Positions 8,483 through 18,271 of a DNA stretch of 64,000 nucleotides are shown here, piece by piece. Origin of the DNA: a bacterium. GTDB lineage: Bacteria > Verrucomicrobiota > Verrucomicrobiia > Verrucomicrobiales > Akkermansiaceae. Every line of letters starts with the position of its first letter. Position 1 is the first letter of the stretch. A program made the position numbers and the translations under genes. The stretch spans positions 1-64,000 of the forward strand of contig JAAEZT010000012.1 in assembly GCA_018222765.1 (NCBI GenBank), written 5' to 3'. The notes under the pieces were generated by a model that searched no databases, was not told the origin of the DNA, and saw only the letters and a list, made by a program, of their open reading frames with translations.

Positions 8483-9673
8483 GTGAAGGCCATTCTTTTT
8501 GCTCTAGGAGTCATAGCGACTCCGCTGCATGCCCAACTCTATGCCGATGTCACCACAACGATGGGGGATTTTACGCTGGAGCTTTTTTATGAAGAATCAC
8601 CGAAAACAGTAGCCAATTTTGTAAGTTTGGCAGAGGGATCCCGAAAGTGGATTGATCCAGTAACCGGGATTGTGCAGGTGAATAAGCCCTATTTTGACGG
8701 GATTATTTTTCACCGGGTGATTGATGCGTTCATGAATCAAGTGGGGTCACCACAGGGGACTGGATCGGACGGACCTGGCTATAATTTTCCAGATGAAGTG
8801 GATAACGGCCTGTTGCACGATGAGCCCTATCTTTTGTCATCAGCAAATTCGGGTCCGCATACAAATGGCTCGCAGTTGTTTATCACCGTGGTGGTGACTA
8901 ACTGGCTCGACGGAATCCACACCGTATTTGGAAAAGTTTCCTCCGGCACAGATGTGATCGATGCGATCAATGATGTGGATGTGGGGAAAATATTTAATGG
9001 AAACTTCGATTCAACCCGCCCTGTGGTTGATGTGTCTATCATCTCGGTGGTGATTAGAAGGGAAGGACCGGAAGCAAACGCCTTTGATGTTACGGCACAG
9101 GGGCTTCCCGAGGTGGAGCAAGCCGAATTGGGAATCGAAAATTCCGAAAGCGGATTGAATCTCACCGTTGATCAAGCGGTGGGAACTTCCCTGGAGGTTT
9201 TTCAAAGTTCCGACATGGTTGCCTGGAGTTCGCAGAGCCGGCATCTTGATCTGGGTTCATTGCCCTTGAGCGGGATCGGGGTGCCGGTTGACCAAAGTCA
9301 GGAGTTTTTCCGCTCGGTCATCATTGATTGGCCGACCGAAGCTAATTTTCCAAGTGATTTGACGGGATGGAGTATTGGCATTGAGTCTCCATTGAACGGA
9401 TTAAATTTCACTCTGAATTTTTCAGACGAGCCTACTTTATTTTTGGAGGGGAATGGGACGTTTTTGATCAATATGGAATCAAGTAGTATTGTTACGGATG
9501 GTTATGGCGTTACCCTCTTTATTTATACCGATGGACTTGTGCCCTTTAGATTTCGATTGGGATCCGATCTTCCGATTAATAGTAGTGCCCCAAGTGGGAG
9601 AATGACAGGAACGGCCTTTACCGCCAATCGAATCTCTTTGAGCGGAGGATTTACGATGACTCCTCTCCCGTAG
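8483..9673 (+). CDS. Secreted cyclophilin-type peptidyl-prolyl isomerase with C-terminal extension
   Basis: A 396-residue exported protein starting at GTG with a signal peptide ending around LHAQ. Residues about 20-195 form a cyclophilin domain with conserved active-site sequence: FHRVI (catalytic Arg), NTNG-like HTNGSQLFIT and WLDGIHTVFG. It should speed proline isomerisation during folding in the periplasm. Residues about 215-275 carry a pattern common in secreted Verrucomicrobia proteins (FQSSDMVAWSSQS, ending in FFRSV). A further beta-rich domain (about 290-396) has no family I recognise. The gene is followed 60 bases later by a second cyclophilin-like gene. Confidence 0.88.
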   Translation: MKAILFALGVIATPLHAQLYADVTTTMGDFTLELFYEESPKTVANFVSLAEGSRKWIDPVTGIVQVNKPYFDGIIFHRVIDAFMNQVGSPQGTGSDGPGYNFPDEVDNGLLHDEPYLLSSANSGPHTNGSQLFITVVVTNWLDGIHTVFGKVSSGTDVIDAINDVDVGKIFNGNFDSTRPVVDVSIISVVIRREGPEANAFDVTAQGLPEVEQAELGIENSESGLNLTVDQAVGTSLEVFQSSDMVAWSSQSRHLDLGSLPLSGIGVPVDQSQEFFRSVIIDWPTEANFPSDLTGWSIGIESPLNGLNFTLNFSDEPTLFLEGNGTFLINMESSSIVTDGYGVTLFIYTDGLVPFRFRLGSDLPINSSAPSGRMTGTAFTANRISLSGGFTMTPLP

Positions 9674-9733
9674 CTGCAAAAGAAGCCCTATTCAATGTTG
9701 TTATCTTGATGAGATACGGCATTTTTTGACCCG

Positions 9734-11509
9734 ATGTCCCTTCCTAGAGAGTTTTTCTTTTTTGCGTTTTTGCTCATCGGGGGGCTCGCGCAGGCGTCAA
9801 TTTACGCGGAGTTTACGACCAACCAAAAGGATGCCGCCAATCAACCACGCACGTTTCGTGTTTTGCTGGATCCAGTGAATGCGCCTTTAGCGGTGACGCA
9901 TTTTTCCCTGTTGGCGGGGAAGCCAGATGATATCTGGGAAGCTGCGTCAGGAGCCGCCTTACCGACTGTTGTTCCGGGCGGATTTACTACGATGTTGCTG
10001 GGGTCGATCACTGTGGGGGAGAGACGGGAAAATATTGTGGTAAGGCCAATCGTGGAGTCTGAGGGCTCTCTGATGATTAAGGAGTATCAGGTCGTTACCC
10101 AAGGTCAGAGTTTAGAACTGGGGCGGGTGTCGGCGATTCCCAATGGTGATGTTTATCTCGATGTGACCGGGAGGGGGCGCCTTGAGATGTGGCAGGAGAC
10201 TGCGTTTCCATTCCGTTGGCGGGTGGCGATTAAATATCCCAGACCTTGGCTTGAACCGATATTTGGTGAGGAGACAGAAGAGACTTTTTATCAAAACTTG
10301 ATTGTTAGTGCGCCAGCGGGACAGTGGTTGTCTGCTGGGACGCGGGTGATTGGCGGGAAGTCTGTGACCGATCCCGGTTATTTTTTACCTGATGAGCTGG
10401 CCCGGGTGCCCAACGTTCTCTCCGAAATTCCGGACATTGCCCACCGGCAGCCTTTCAATGTTCCTTACGTGCTGGCGATGGCGAATGATGGTCCGAATAC
10501 CAATGGCTGCCGATTTTTCATTACCGGTGTCTCCGAACCAAGTGGCCAGGATTGGAACGGGAAGTATACAGCATTTGGAAATGTTTTTTCAGCAGATCGA
10601 TTGTTTGTGTCGGAGCTGATCAGTATTGCTGGTTCGAACCCAGGAACAGTGTTGATTACCTCGATTGAGGTGAAGCGAGACGCGACCTTTACTCATGTCG
10701 GTTTTTTCGAAGGGTATTACCAGAATTTCTTACCGGGGGGCTATACCGATAATGTTGATCTTTCAATCGCAACGGTGAATGGGAAGCCAGAGTTGCGGGC
10801 ATTTTCTTCGCAGGAGGGAACCGATGAATCTGCATCTTTGTTGACGAGGATCTATGCCGGAGATGATTTGCAGGAGTATGACTTCGTGACAACAGCAGGA
10901 ATTGCTTCGGGATTAACCGAGCCTGCCAAGCAATTTGTTGATGCCAATTTTTTTGCCGGGCCGAGAGGTTTTTTTAAAGCGACAGCTTGGGAATATCCGT
11001 ATTGGCCATCGGCAGATGTGACTACCGGAAATGCCATCTATGAGTTCACTGTAGAGGGCCCGGGCAACAGTATTGGGAAATTGACGTTGCTTTTTAATCT
11101 TGAGGGAACGGGGGGGACTTTTGTGGATACGAGTTTTGTTGAAAGATACACAGTCCGCCCCAATCCTGATTGGTTTCCGGGGAGTGATTTGTCTCCCGTG
11201 ATTGTGACTCCCCGAATGCAGCCCGAGGTTCAGACTGTCCGAAATGGAACCTTTGAGGCGACCTACTCGCCAAGCCAGGGGCCGTATGCTGCAACGATTG
11301 CGATCGAAGCGACCAGTGGTGAATTGGAAATTGATTACCTTGAGTTGATTTACTCCTTCAATCCCCAGGATTACCAAACCCTTGTGCCGCAGGGTCTTCC
11401 CATTCCGCATAGATTTCGAGCCTTTAAGGACGAACCCGACATCCTCACCGAAGGAGGGGCCCGAATCCTGCCTTTTAGCTATGAAGGCTATTATTTTAAA
11501 TCCCAGTAA
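9734..11509 (+). CDS. Secreted divergent cyclophilin-like protein
   Basis: A 591-residue exported protein with signal peptide (MSLPREFFFFAFLLIGGL...). The clearest cyclophilin segment is NDGPNTNGCRFFITG followed by NGKYTAFG near residues 250-290. Upstream, the domain start (LDPVNAPLAVTHFSLLAG) is separated from this segment by an insertion of over 100 residues with beta-strand character. The FHR catalytic-arginine motif is not visible, so isomerase activity is doubtful. The remaining roughly 280 residues repeat the beta-rich composition of the neighbouring protein's tail. Probably a diverged duplicate of the gene at 8483-9673. Its TAA overlaps the trmB ATG (TAATG). Confidence 0.75.
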   Translation: MSLPREFFFFAFLLIGGLAQASIYAEFTTNQKDAANQPRTFRVLLDPVNAPLAVTHFSLLAGKPDDIWEAASGAALPTVVPGGFTTMLLGSITVGERRENIVVRPIVESEGSLMIKEYQVVTQGQSLELGRVSAIPNGDVYLDVTGRGRLEMWQETAFPFRWRVAIKYPRPWLEPIFGEETEETFYQNLIVSAPAGQWLSAGTRVIGGKSVTDPGYFLPDELARVPNVLSEIPDIAHRQPFNVPYVLAMANDGPNTNGCRFFITGVSEPSGQDWNGKYTAFGNVFSADRLFVSELISIAGSNPGTVLITSIEVKRDATFTHVGFFEGYYQNFLPGGYTDNVDLSIATVNGKPELRAFSSQEGTDESASLLTRIYAGDDLQEYDFVTTAGIASGLTEPAKQFVDANFFAGPRGFFKATAWEYPYWPSADVTTGNAIYEFTVEGPGNSIGKLTLLFNLEGTGGTFVDTSFVERYTVRPNPDWFPGSDLSPVIVTPRMQPEVQTVRNGTFEATYSPSQGPYAATIAIEATSGELEIDYLELIYSFNPQDYQTLVPQGLPIPHRFRAFKDEPDILTEGGARILPFSYEGYYFKSQ

Positions 11510-12132
11510 TGATGGTGACCGAATCACGTTATGATCGTCCGGTAGAGCCCAACGAGCTCGTCCCGGCTGACTATTTTAAGGAGCTTCCCTTGGAGGAGTA
11601 TTTTGCGAATGACGCACCTCTGGAGATCGATCTCGGCTGCGGTGATGGCTCGTTTATTCTGGGTATGGCCGAACATTATCCGGATCGGAATTTTCTCGCG
11701 GTGGAGCGTTTGCTCGGGCGGGTGCGTAAAGTGTGTAAGCGTTCGCATAAGATGGACCTGAAGAATCTCAAGGTTCTGCGTTTAGAAAGTCTTTATACTC
11801 TGGAATGGCTGTTGCCCGAGAGTTGCGTGGACAGGCTGCACCTTCTTTGTCCCGATCCGTGGCCGAAAGCGAAGCATCATCGTAGACGCTTGTTCCAGGA
11901 GCCGTTTCTCAATGCGGTGGTGCGGGTGTTAAAGCCGGGCGGGGAGTTTCTCTTCAAAACGGATCACGAGGAATACTTTGAGTGGAGCGAGGAACATCTC
12001 GTGGCGTTCGATAAGCTGGAACGCCTGAGCTGGGAGGAAGATGATTTCTTTTATCCCAAGACTGACTTTCAGATCCAGTGGGAAGCCGAGGGGAAATCTC
12101 TTCAGGGGCTTCGTTCCCGGAAGGCTATTTGA
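11509..12132 (+). CDS. trmB: tRNA (guanine-N7-)-methyltransferase TrmB
   Basis: A 207-residue Rossmann-fold methyltransferase that makes m7G46 in tRNA variable loops. DLGCGDGSF is the SAM-binding motif I, and LLCPDPWPKAKHHRRRLF is the family signature including the tRNA-binding and catalytic Asp. FKTDHEEYFEW matches the C-terminal substrate region. Start ATG overlaps the preceding stop; a second ATG follows directly. It converges on the DUF502 gene with an 8-base overlap of 3' ends. Confidence 0.96.
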   Translation: MMVTESRYDRPVEPNELVPADYFKELPLEEYFANDAPLEIDLGCGDGSFILGMAEHYPDRNFLAVERLLGRVRKVCKRSHKMDLKNLKVLRLESLYTLEWLLPESCVDRLHLLCPDPWPKAKHHRRRLFQEPFLNAVVRVLKPGGEFLFKTDHEEYFEWSEEHLVAFDKLERLSWEEDDFFYPKTDFQIQWEAEGKSLQGLRSRKAI

Positions 12133-12832
12133 GTTCGTAGGACTCGGGCGCGACCAGTCCGGCGGAAAGGATCATTTTTCCTGCTTCCTCGAGAGACATT
12201 TCGCTGTCGTAGACTTTCTCGTCGTCCACGATGATCACGAATCCGGTCATGGGATTAGGGGATGTTGGGATAAAGACGGAGGTGACGTCTTTCTTGGTCT
12301 GGGGATCGTGGAAGTTCCCGGTCACAAAGCCGATGAGGCGGCAACCGGGGCTGGGATATTCGATATAGGCGACACCTTTAAATTTCCTTGGTCCGCCGAG
12401 ATTGCGCACGGCATCGACGAATTGTTTAATGGTTCCGTAGACGAATCCCAGGAGGGGAATGCGGGTGAGTGAGTCATCGATCCAGCTTGAAAGCCGGTGT
12501 CCCGGTTTGTTCATGACGGCCAGGCCAATGACAAAGAGGAGAGCGAGGGGAATGAAAAGCCACAACAAATCGTCGCCAGGGAAGTATTCGATTTTCCAAG
12601 CTTCCTCCGGGGTTGCACTGCGGAGGGTATTGAGTCCCGATAGGGCGAGGTTGATGATGGCCCGTCCAATGCGATGCAGGAGTTTGAACACGAGGACGAT
12701 GATCCAACCGGTCGCGAGAATTGGGATTACCGCAGCCATCCCGGCGAGGAAGGGCTTGAGAGCCATTCTTATTTTCGGGTGTCTGGAGTTACGGGCTTGT
12801 CCGAGGGGCTCATCTGACATGATACTGCTCAA
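12125..12832 (-). CDS. DUF502 family inner-membrane protein
   Basis: A 235-residue protein with two strong membrane spans, about residues 27-55 (FLAGMAAVIPILATGWIIVL) and about 88-110 (LLWLFIPLALLFVIGLAVM). The soluble part has the DUF502 features: RIPLLGFVYGTIKQ, VAYIEYPSPG, IGFVTG and VFIPTSPNPMTGF. The family is widespread in bacteria with unknown function; distant plant relatives (LCV-like) are membrane proteins. It is divergent from the metalloprotease gene over 43 bases. Confidence 0.9.
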   Translation of the reverse strand: MSSIMSDEPLGQARNSRHPKIRMALKPFLAGMAAVIPILATGWIIVLVFKLLHRIGRAIINLALSGLNTLRSATPEEAWKIEYFPGDDLLWLFIPLALLFVIGLAVMNKPGHRLSSWIDDSLTRIPLLGFVYGTIKQFVDAVRNLGGPRKFKGVAYIEYPSPGCRLIGFVTGNFHDPQTKKDVTSVFIPTSPNPMTGFVIIVDDEKVYDSEMSLEEAGKMILSAGLVAPESYELK

Positions 12833-12875
12833 TCAATAGCGCCTAATTCCCAACTGACAACTCTGAGATTTCTGG

Positions 12876-15800
12876 ATGACGAAAGGAGAAAAAAGTGGGA
12901 GGGTTTTTCAGCGATTCGCAATTTTAATGCCTCGATTGATCATTCTTGTTCTTCCTCTCTCCGTCCTGTGGCTGGTGATGATCTCGAGGCCGTCGGTGAT
13001 AAAGAGTGGTCAAGGGTCTGATGTCTCCCTCGCAGAGGTAAGTCCGCAGAGGTTCTCCGAGGGTTTTGAGAGAGAATCAAGGCATGTAAAACAAAGGGGT
13101 GGAAGAAGTGATTTCGCTTTTGAACCAATGCCTTTTAAAGATGAATCTGAATCGATTTTGGACTCAAGTAATGGCAGTGCTGAGCTTTCTGTCGATGAAA
13201 AGGCCGCCTTGGTGTGGCGCAGAATTCAGGATTCCATTCCCCGGGATTTCACCGGAAAGGAGAGGAAGGACTTGAGATCCTACATTGGTGAGTTGGTGGG
13301 GGTTCAGGACGAAAGCGAGTTAACCTGGCGGTGTTGGGCTCCCGGGGCGTCCCGGGAGAAAGCGCTCCTCTACCATGAAGTAGAGAGCTTGATCGGGTTG
13401 AATCCGGGACGGGTTGGCTTGTTTGCAAACCAGTTTCTTGGGACTGGCCGATGGGGTAGTGTCGCGAGTCATGATGGAACGACATCCGACCAGGGAAGGC
13501 CGGCTGTTCTCACCTGGAGCATCGTGCCTGATGGGACAATGGCTCCGGGAATCAGTGGCCAGTCGGCAGCGGCTTCGGATTTACGTTCCTTTTTAGATGG
13601 GATTTATGGAGACAATCCCGGGGAGTCAACGCAGAATCAACCTTGGTTTTCCGTGCTGAAATCGGCCTTTGATGACATGGGGCAAACATGTGGCGTGAAA
13701 TTTGTTTTTGAGGAGAATGATGATGGGATTGCAATCTCTACTTTTGCGGATGGTGAGCTTGGAACGAGGGGAGATATTCGGCTGGCCGCCCGAGCTTTGG
13801 ATGGTGTTAACGAGACTCTGGCATTTGCCTATGCACCTGGATATGGAGATTTGGTGATCGATTCCTCTGACTCGTTTTTCAACCTTGTCGGGTCATCATC
13901 GATCCGGATGCACAATGTCGTAGCCCACGAGCTGGGGCACGCCATGGGGCTGTCCCACGTTTGCCCGATTAACCGAACAAAGCTCATGGAACCGCTAATT
14001 AGCCAGGAGTTCCGGGGGGCTCGCTTCGATGAGTTTCAGTCCCTTCAACGACAATATGGCGACCCCTTGGAGCATCATTCGGACGAGCGGGATAACGACA
14101 GCCCGGTTGATGCTACTCCCCTGATTCTTCCGCTGGGTGACACTTTGAGTTATACTAGGCTGAGTATTGATGATAACAGCGACATTGATTTTTTTAGAAT
14201 CTCATTGTTGGGTGGACAAAAAATTTCGGTGGACGTGGAACCTGCTTCAGGGAGTTATTTGGAAGGGGCGCAAGTTGGGGAAGATTGTTCGGGAGGAGAG
14301 GATTTTGATCCCGGGGCGATTCATAATCTGACTTTGGATATTCTGGGGGCCAATGGCGTGGAGGTATTGGCCTCTGCCTCTTCGGGAGGATTGGGTGAAG
14401 GGGAAAGCATCACCAATTTTGAGATACTGGAGGATGGGAATTATTTCCTGCGAATTAATGGGGGTAGAGCCAATGCGACTCAAATCTACGACCTCGATAT
14501 TTTCACCGAAGACCGCCCGCCGAGTCCTGAGGTCGACATGGTCGGTTCGGCCATTGTGATGGAGTCGGGAAAGGTGAAAAACGCTCGAGCAGACCCTGAT
14601 GAAACACTCAAGGTTCAGGTTGAGTTGAAAAACATGGGCAATCTTGCAACAGAGGATTTGCAGGTTTTCCTGTCTGGTCCGCCAAATCTTGTTTTTTTTG
14701 AGAGTGAGGTATTGATGCCGGTCTTGGCTCCTAATGAGACGGGGATGGTGGAACTTGTCTTTGGGCTGCGGGGACCTTGTGGAATTGAAATTCCACTGAC
14801 TCTCACCGTGGATGATTCTTTGATGGATCCGGTTGAATTCGAGTTGAGTTACGTTTTGGGTGAGGTGATCACCGAGGAACTTGTGAACGAGGGCTTTGAT
14901 GGCTCGAGTTTATTTCCTGATGGATGGAGCAATTCCTCCACCGGAGGTGGAACAAATTGGGTGGTTTCTCCCTCGGTAAATGTCTCAAGTGCTCCAAACG
15001 CAATGTTTTGTCAGGGGGTTGGGGAGGTCGGACAGTCCATTCTGAAGTCGCCAGTGGTGACTCTGGGAAGTGAAGGTGGGAATCTGATGTTTCACCACTC
15101 CTATGATATGGAGTTTGCTTGGGATGGCTGTGTTCTCGAGGTTTCCCGTAATGGCGGGGGTTGGTTTGACCTTTTGGATAGCGAGGCAGTAGTAGCCTCC
15201 GGTGGATACAATAGCACGATGCGGTCTTCTTCGACTTCAGGGCTGGCGAACCGGGGGGCATGGACCGGGGCGAGTGGCGACTTCGTGGTCACGGAAGTTG
15301 AGTTGCCGATGAGTTGGGCCGGAGACGAGGTGCAAATTCGATGGATCATTGCTTCGGATCGTACTGTTGCCTCGGGTGGGTGGTATCTTGACGAGGTGCA
15401 ATTGATAACCAGCACGTCGTATTGTGAGTTGCATGATCCCGAGCTTGCCATCCATGCTACCGAGGAAATTGTCGAAGAAGGAGCGCAATTAGAGGTGGAG
15501 GTTTCTAGTGTGTTGCCTCTGGTTCTCGCCGAGGAAGTGCTCTTGTCGGTGGGTGGAGAAGCGGTTTTGGCTGATCTCGATGGGGATCTCTCCGGAACGA
15601 TTTTCGCGGGGGGATCAAGGGTGCCGATTTTCTTGTTTGTCGTGGACGATGGGCTTAGCGAAGGCGATGAGGTTTTGACGCTTTCATTAGCAGGCGGCGG
15701 CGGGGAGGACTCGGTTACCCTTCAGGATTTGGTGGGATTTGGTTCCTGGGCAGCATCGTATGCAATGCCGGGAGATGCCCCTGAAGTTGATCAGGATGGC

Positions 15801-16073
15801 GATGGACTGAGTGCGCTTGCGGAATACCTTCTGGATACCGACCCGACGGATCTCTTATCTATCCCTGACTTATCGATTCAGCTGGTGGACGGAATTGTGC
15901 TGTTTCCGGTTGGCAACCTTCCGTCGCGAAATGATGCGGCGATCGCGGTTGAAAAATCGACGGACTTGGTGAACTGGACACCGACAAGTTTTACCCAATC
16001 CGCCGAGGGACTGGAAGTTCCCTACGACGGCGGCAAATCCTTCCTCCGCATGGTTTTCTCGTTGAACGAATAG
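12876..16073 (+). CDS. Large secreted zinc metalloprotease (matrixin-like) with multiple beta-domains
   Basis: A 1065-residue exported protein. A hydrophobic segment (LIILVLPLSVLWLVMI, about residues 17-33) serves as signal peptide or anchor. The catalytic zinc motif HELGHAMGLSH spans residues 351-361 with His351, Glu352, His355 and His361, matching HExxHxxGxxH metzincins. Afterwards come a PPC-like pre-peptidase C-terminal domain (about 395-510), a CARDB-like adhesion domain (about 520-635), a jelly-roll or MAM-like domain (about 650-835), a Calx-beta-like stretch (about 850-930), a calcium-type repeat DQDGDGLSALAEYLLDTDP, and a final SSTDLVNW-type module (EKSTDLVNWTPTS). Likely an extracellular or surface protease. 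Domain names after the catalytic unit are pattern-based. Confidence 0.85.
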   Translation: MTKGEKSGRVFQRFAILMPRLIILVLPLSVLWLVMISRPSVIKSGQGSDVSLAEVSPQRFSEGFERESRHVKQRGGRSDFAFEPMPFKDESESILDSSNGSAELSVDEKAALVWRRIQDSIPRDFTGKERKDLRSYIGELVGVQDESELTWRCWAPGASREKALLYHEVESLIGLNPGRVGLFANQFLGTGRWGSVASHDGTTSDQGRPAVLTWSIVPDGTMAPGISGQSAAASDLRSFLDGIYGDNPGESTQNQPWFSVLKSAFDDMGQTCGVKFVFEENDDGIAISTFADGELGTRGDIRLAARALDGVNETLAFAYAPGYGDLVIDSSDSFFNLVGSSSIRMHNVVAHELGHAMGLSHVCPINRTKLMEPLISQEFRGARFDEFQSLQRQYGDPLEHHSDERDNDSPVDATPLILPLGDTLSYTRLSIDDNSDIDFFRISLLGGQKISVDVEPASGSYLEGAQVGEDCSGGEDFDPGAIHNLTLDILGANGVEVLASASSGGLGEGESITNFEILEDGNYFLRINGGRANATQIYDLDIFTEDRPPSPEVDMVGSAIVMESGKVKNARADPDETLKVQVELKNMGNLATEDLQVFLSGPPNLVFFESEVLMPVLAPNETGMVELVFGLRGPCGIEIPLTLTVDDSLMDPVEFELSYVLGEVITEELVNEGFDGSSLFPDGWSNSSTGGGTNWVVSPSVNVSSAPNAMFCQGVGEVGQSILKSPVVTLGSEGGNLMFHHSYDMEFAWDGCVLEVSRNGGGWFDLLDSEAVVASGGYNSTMRSSSTSGLANRGAWTGASGDFVVTEVELPMSWAGDEVQIRWIIASDRTVASGGWYLDEVQLITSTSYCELHDPELAIHATEEIVEEGAQLEVEVSSVLPLVLAEEVLLSVGGEAVLADLDGDLSGTIFAGGSRVPIFLFVVDDGLSEGDEVLTLSLAGGGGEDSVTLQDLVGFGSWAASYAMPGDAPEVDQDGDGLSALAEYLLDTDPTDLLSIPDLSIQLVDGIVLFPVGNLPSRNDAAIAVEKSTDLVNWTPTSFTQSAEGLEVPYDGGKSFLRMVFSLNE

Positions 16074-16118
16074 AGTTCGGTCTTTTCAAGAGCGTTGTTT
16101 TGAGAGAGATATTCATGC

Positions 16119-16412
16119 ATGACGGCAGCTGAACTTGCTCAATCCGCTCAAAATGATGATGAGGTCCCGGCCGGGATTTCCATCGAACAGAAGGCGCTCT
16201 GGTTGGCGAAAGCCGGACGTTGGGATGATTCCCATGATCTTTGTCAGGATGTGCCTGATCCGGCGGGAGCTTGGATTCACGCCTACCTCCATCGCGAGGA
16301 GGGTGATTTTGGAAATGCTTCCTACTGGTATCACCGTGCCGGGAAGCAAATGCCGGCATCGGACGTAACACTCGCCGAGGAATGGGGCCAGATCGCGGCG
16401 ACACTTTCATAA
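16119..16412 (+). CDS. Conserved small protein of unknown function (97 aa)
   Basis: A 97-residue acidic protein with two helical pairs. The core AWIHAYLHREEGDFGNASYWYHRAG is a conserved pattern I have seen in short uncharacterised bacterial proteins, and resembles a single TPR-like repeat. The ATG is preceded by GAGAGA about 10 bases upstream. It lies 6 bases before rsmB, so the two are probably cotranscribed. No function can be assigned. Confidence 0.75.
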   Translation: MTAAELAQSAQNDDEVPAGISIEQKALWLAKAGRWDDSHDLCQDVPDPAGAWIHAYLHREEGDFGNASYWYHRAGKQMPASDVTLAEEWGQIAATLS

Positions 16413-16418
16413 ACCAAG

Positions 16419-17624
16419 ATGCCGAAATCTGGAAAAAATGTCCGTCGTGCGGCAGTCTCGGCGCTGAGAGCTTGGGCGAAAGGACATGCCTATGCCGATT
16501 CTCTGATCGAACGACACGCCGAGCGCAATCATTTGTCGCCGCAGGATCGGGCATTGATGAAAGCCATCCTGCTGGGGGTGCTGCGTAACCGGAGTCTTTT
16601 GGATTATTGGATCGGCTTGTTTCGTAAGGGAAAGCTTGATGCGGAAAACCGCGACATTATGCGGGTTGGACTATGTCAGTTATTGATTCTTCGTATTCCC
16701 GACCACGCTGCGATTTATGAAACGGTGGAATGTGCCCGCGCTCCGGTGCGGGGTCTGATCAACGCGGTGCTTCGCAAGGCTGCTCACTCGCGGGCGCGTC
16801 TTCTGCGGGAGCTTCCCAATGTAGATCTTGCCACGCAGTATTCGCATCCCGGTTGGCTTTTTAAACATTTTCGAAAACTCTACGGGGCAAAGAACACTAC
16901 CGTCCTGATGGATTGGAACAATTGTCCAGCGGAGACTTATTATCGTCCCAATCTTCTTAACCCTCCGCCTCTCGATACTCCCGAACCGGAGAATGCCGGC
17001 GATGCGGTGGCGACAGGTCACTACTATATTACCGATCCATCGACTGCCTATGCTCCCGAATTGCTGGCTCCGAAGCCTGGTGAGGCGATTCTCGATGCCT
17101 GTGCCGCGCCGGGCGGGAAGTCGATTCATCTGGCCGGCCTCATGGAAAATCAAGGAGAGTTGGTGTGTTCGGATTCGAATGAAAAACGCCTTCCTCGATT
17201 GCGGGAGAATCTTGAGCGTTGTGGCGTGGAAATTGCCGAAGTGGTGCAGCATGATTGGACCAATCCCGCTCCGAAAGAATGGCACGGTCGCTTTGATGGG
17301 ATTCTCGTCGATGTGCCTTGTTCAAATACCGGGGTGTTACGTCGAAGGGTTGATGTGCGATGGCGACTTCAGCCAGGGGATATCGTCGATCTTGTCGGGA
17401 TTCAGAATGAGATCTTTGAGCAAGTGCTTCCCTGTTTGAAGCCGGGAGGGCGAATTGTCTACTCAACCTGCTCGATTGATCCCCAAGAGAACCTGGAGTT
17501 GATGACAAAGTTCTCCAATGCTCATCCGGAGCTGGAATTGAGCGACCATAAGCAGTTGCTGCCCTTCCGGGACGAATGCGACGGGGCCTTTGCCGCTCTG
17601 CTCCTTGACCAGCGGGAAAGTTAA
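16419..17624 (+). CDS. rsmB: 16S rRNA m5C967 methyltransferase RsmB (Fmu)
   Basis: A 401-residue RNA cytosine-5 methyltransferase. Residues about 1-135 form a NusB-like RNA-binding domain (LSPQDRALMKAILLGVLRN). The catalytic domain has SAM motif I DACAAPGGKS, motif IV DVPCSNTGVLRRR with Cys301, and motif VI STCSIDPQEN with the nucleophile Cys351. It methylates C967 of 16S rRNA during ribosome assembly. Length is slightly under the 429 residues of the E. coli enzyme. Followed at 30 bases by an L,D-transpeptidase. Confidence 0.93.
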   Translation: MPKSGKNVRRAAVSALRAWAKGHAYADSLIERHAERNHLSPQDRALMKAILLGVLRNRSLLDYWIGLFRKGKLDAENRDIMRVGLCQLLILRIPDHAAIYETVECARAPVRGLINAVLRKAAHSRARLLRELPNVDLATQYSHPGWLFKHFRKLYGAKNTTVLMDWNNCPAETYYRPNLLNPPPLDTPEPENAGDAVATGHYYITDPSTAYAPELLAPKPGEAILDACAAPGGKSIHLAGLMENQGELVCSDSNEKRLPRLRENLERCGVEIAEVVQHDWTNPAPKEWHGRFDGILVDVPCSNTGVLRRRVDVRWRLQPGDIVDLVGIQNEIFEQVLPCLKPGGRIVYSTCSIDPQENLELMTKFSNAHPELELSDHKQLLPFRDECDGAFAALLLDQRES

Positions 17625-17654
17625 GGTAAGCTAAGCTTCACCAAATTAAATCAC

Positions 17655-18269
17655 ATGAAAGCGATTTTCCTCTCTCTTCCGATAGCTCTTCTGCTGTCCT
17701 CGTGTTCAGAATTTGTCTCAACAGGAATGAGTGCCTCGACAGGAACGAGTCTTCCAATAGGATATCTCGCAGCCTTCCGCCATGCCGCACCCGTTCGTGA
17801 AGGCCTGCCGCATGAGCAGGGCTTTTGGGATGCCGAGGGGATCAACGGTCCAGCGTCAATCCGTATTCATCGATCGGAACAAAAGGCCTATTTCTACAAA
17901 GGAACACACATCGTGGGAATGAGCCCGGTGGCTACTGGAAAGACGACTCATACTACTCCGGGCGGGACGTTCAAAATCAGCCAGAAGAGCAAAGATCATA
18001 AGTCCTCGCTTTACGGAGTGATTCGAGACAATGCCACAGGGCAAGTCGTGAATGACGACGCGGATACGCGGAAGCACAAGGCGGGCCCGGGGCAGACTTT
18101 CGAAAATGCTCCCATGCCCTATTTCATGCGATTCAATGGAGGGATCGGAATGCATGTGGGTCATCTTCCTGGATACGCGGCTTCCCATGGTTGTGTGCGG
18201 ATGCCCAAGCCGATGGCGATTAAGTTTTTTGAAAACGTTGAAGTTGGAACTCCCGTCATTGTAGAGTAG
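17655..18269 (+). CDS. L,D-transpeptidase (YkuD domain) lipoprotein
   Basis: A 204-residue protein with a lipoprotein signal (LLLSSC), so the mature form is probably membrane-anchored at the Cys around residue 17. The YkuD domain spans about 65-204, with SPVATGKTTHTTPGGTF and the active-site motif SHGCVRMP, in which His178 and Cys180 are visible. Such enzymes form 3-3 cross-links in peptidoglycan or attach proteins to it. An N-terminal Ser/Thr-rich linker follows the lipobox. It sits between rsmB and an ACT-domain gene, all on the plus strand. Confidence 0.9.
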   Translation: MKAIFLSLPIALLLSSCSEFVSTGMSASTGTSLPIGYLAAFRHAAPVREGLPHEQGFWDAEGINGPASIRIHRSEQKAYFYKGTHIVGMSPVATGKTTHTTPGGTFKISQKSKDHKSSLYGVIRDNATGQVVNDDADTRKHKAGPGQTFENAPMPYFMRFNGGIGMHVGHLPGYAASHGCVRMPKPMAIKFFENVEVGTPVIVE

Positions 18270-18271
18270 AA

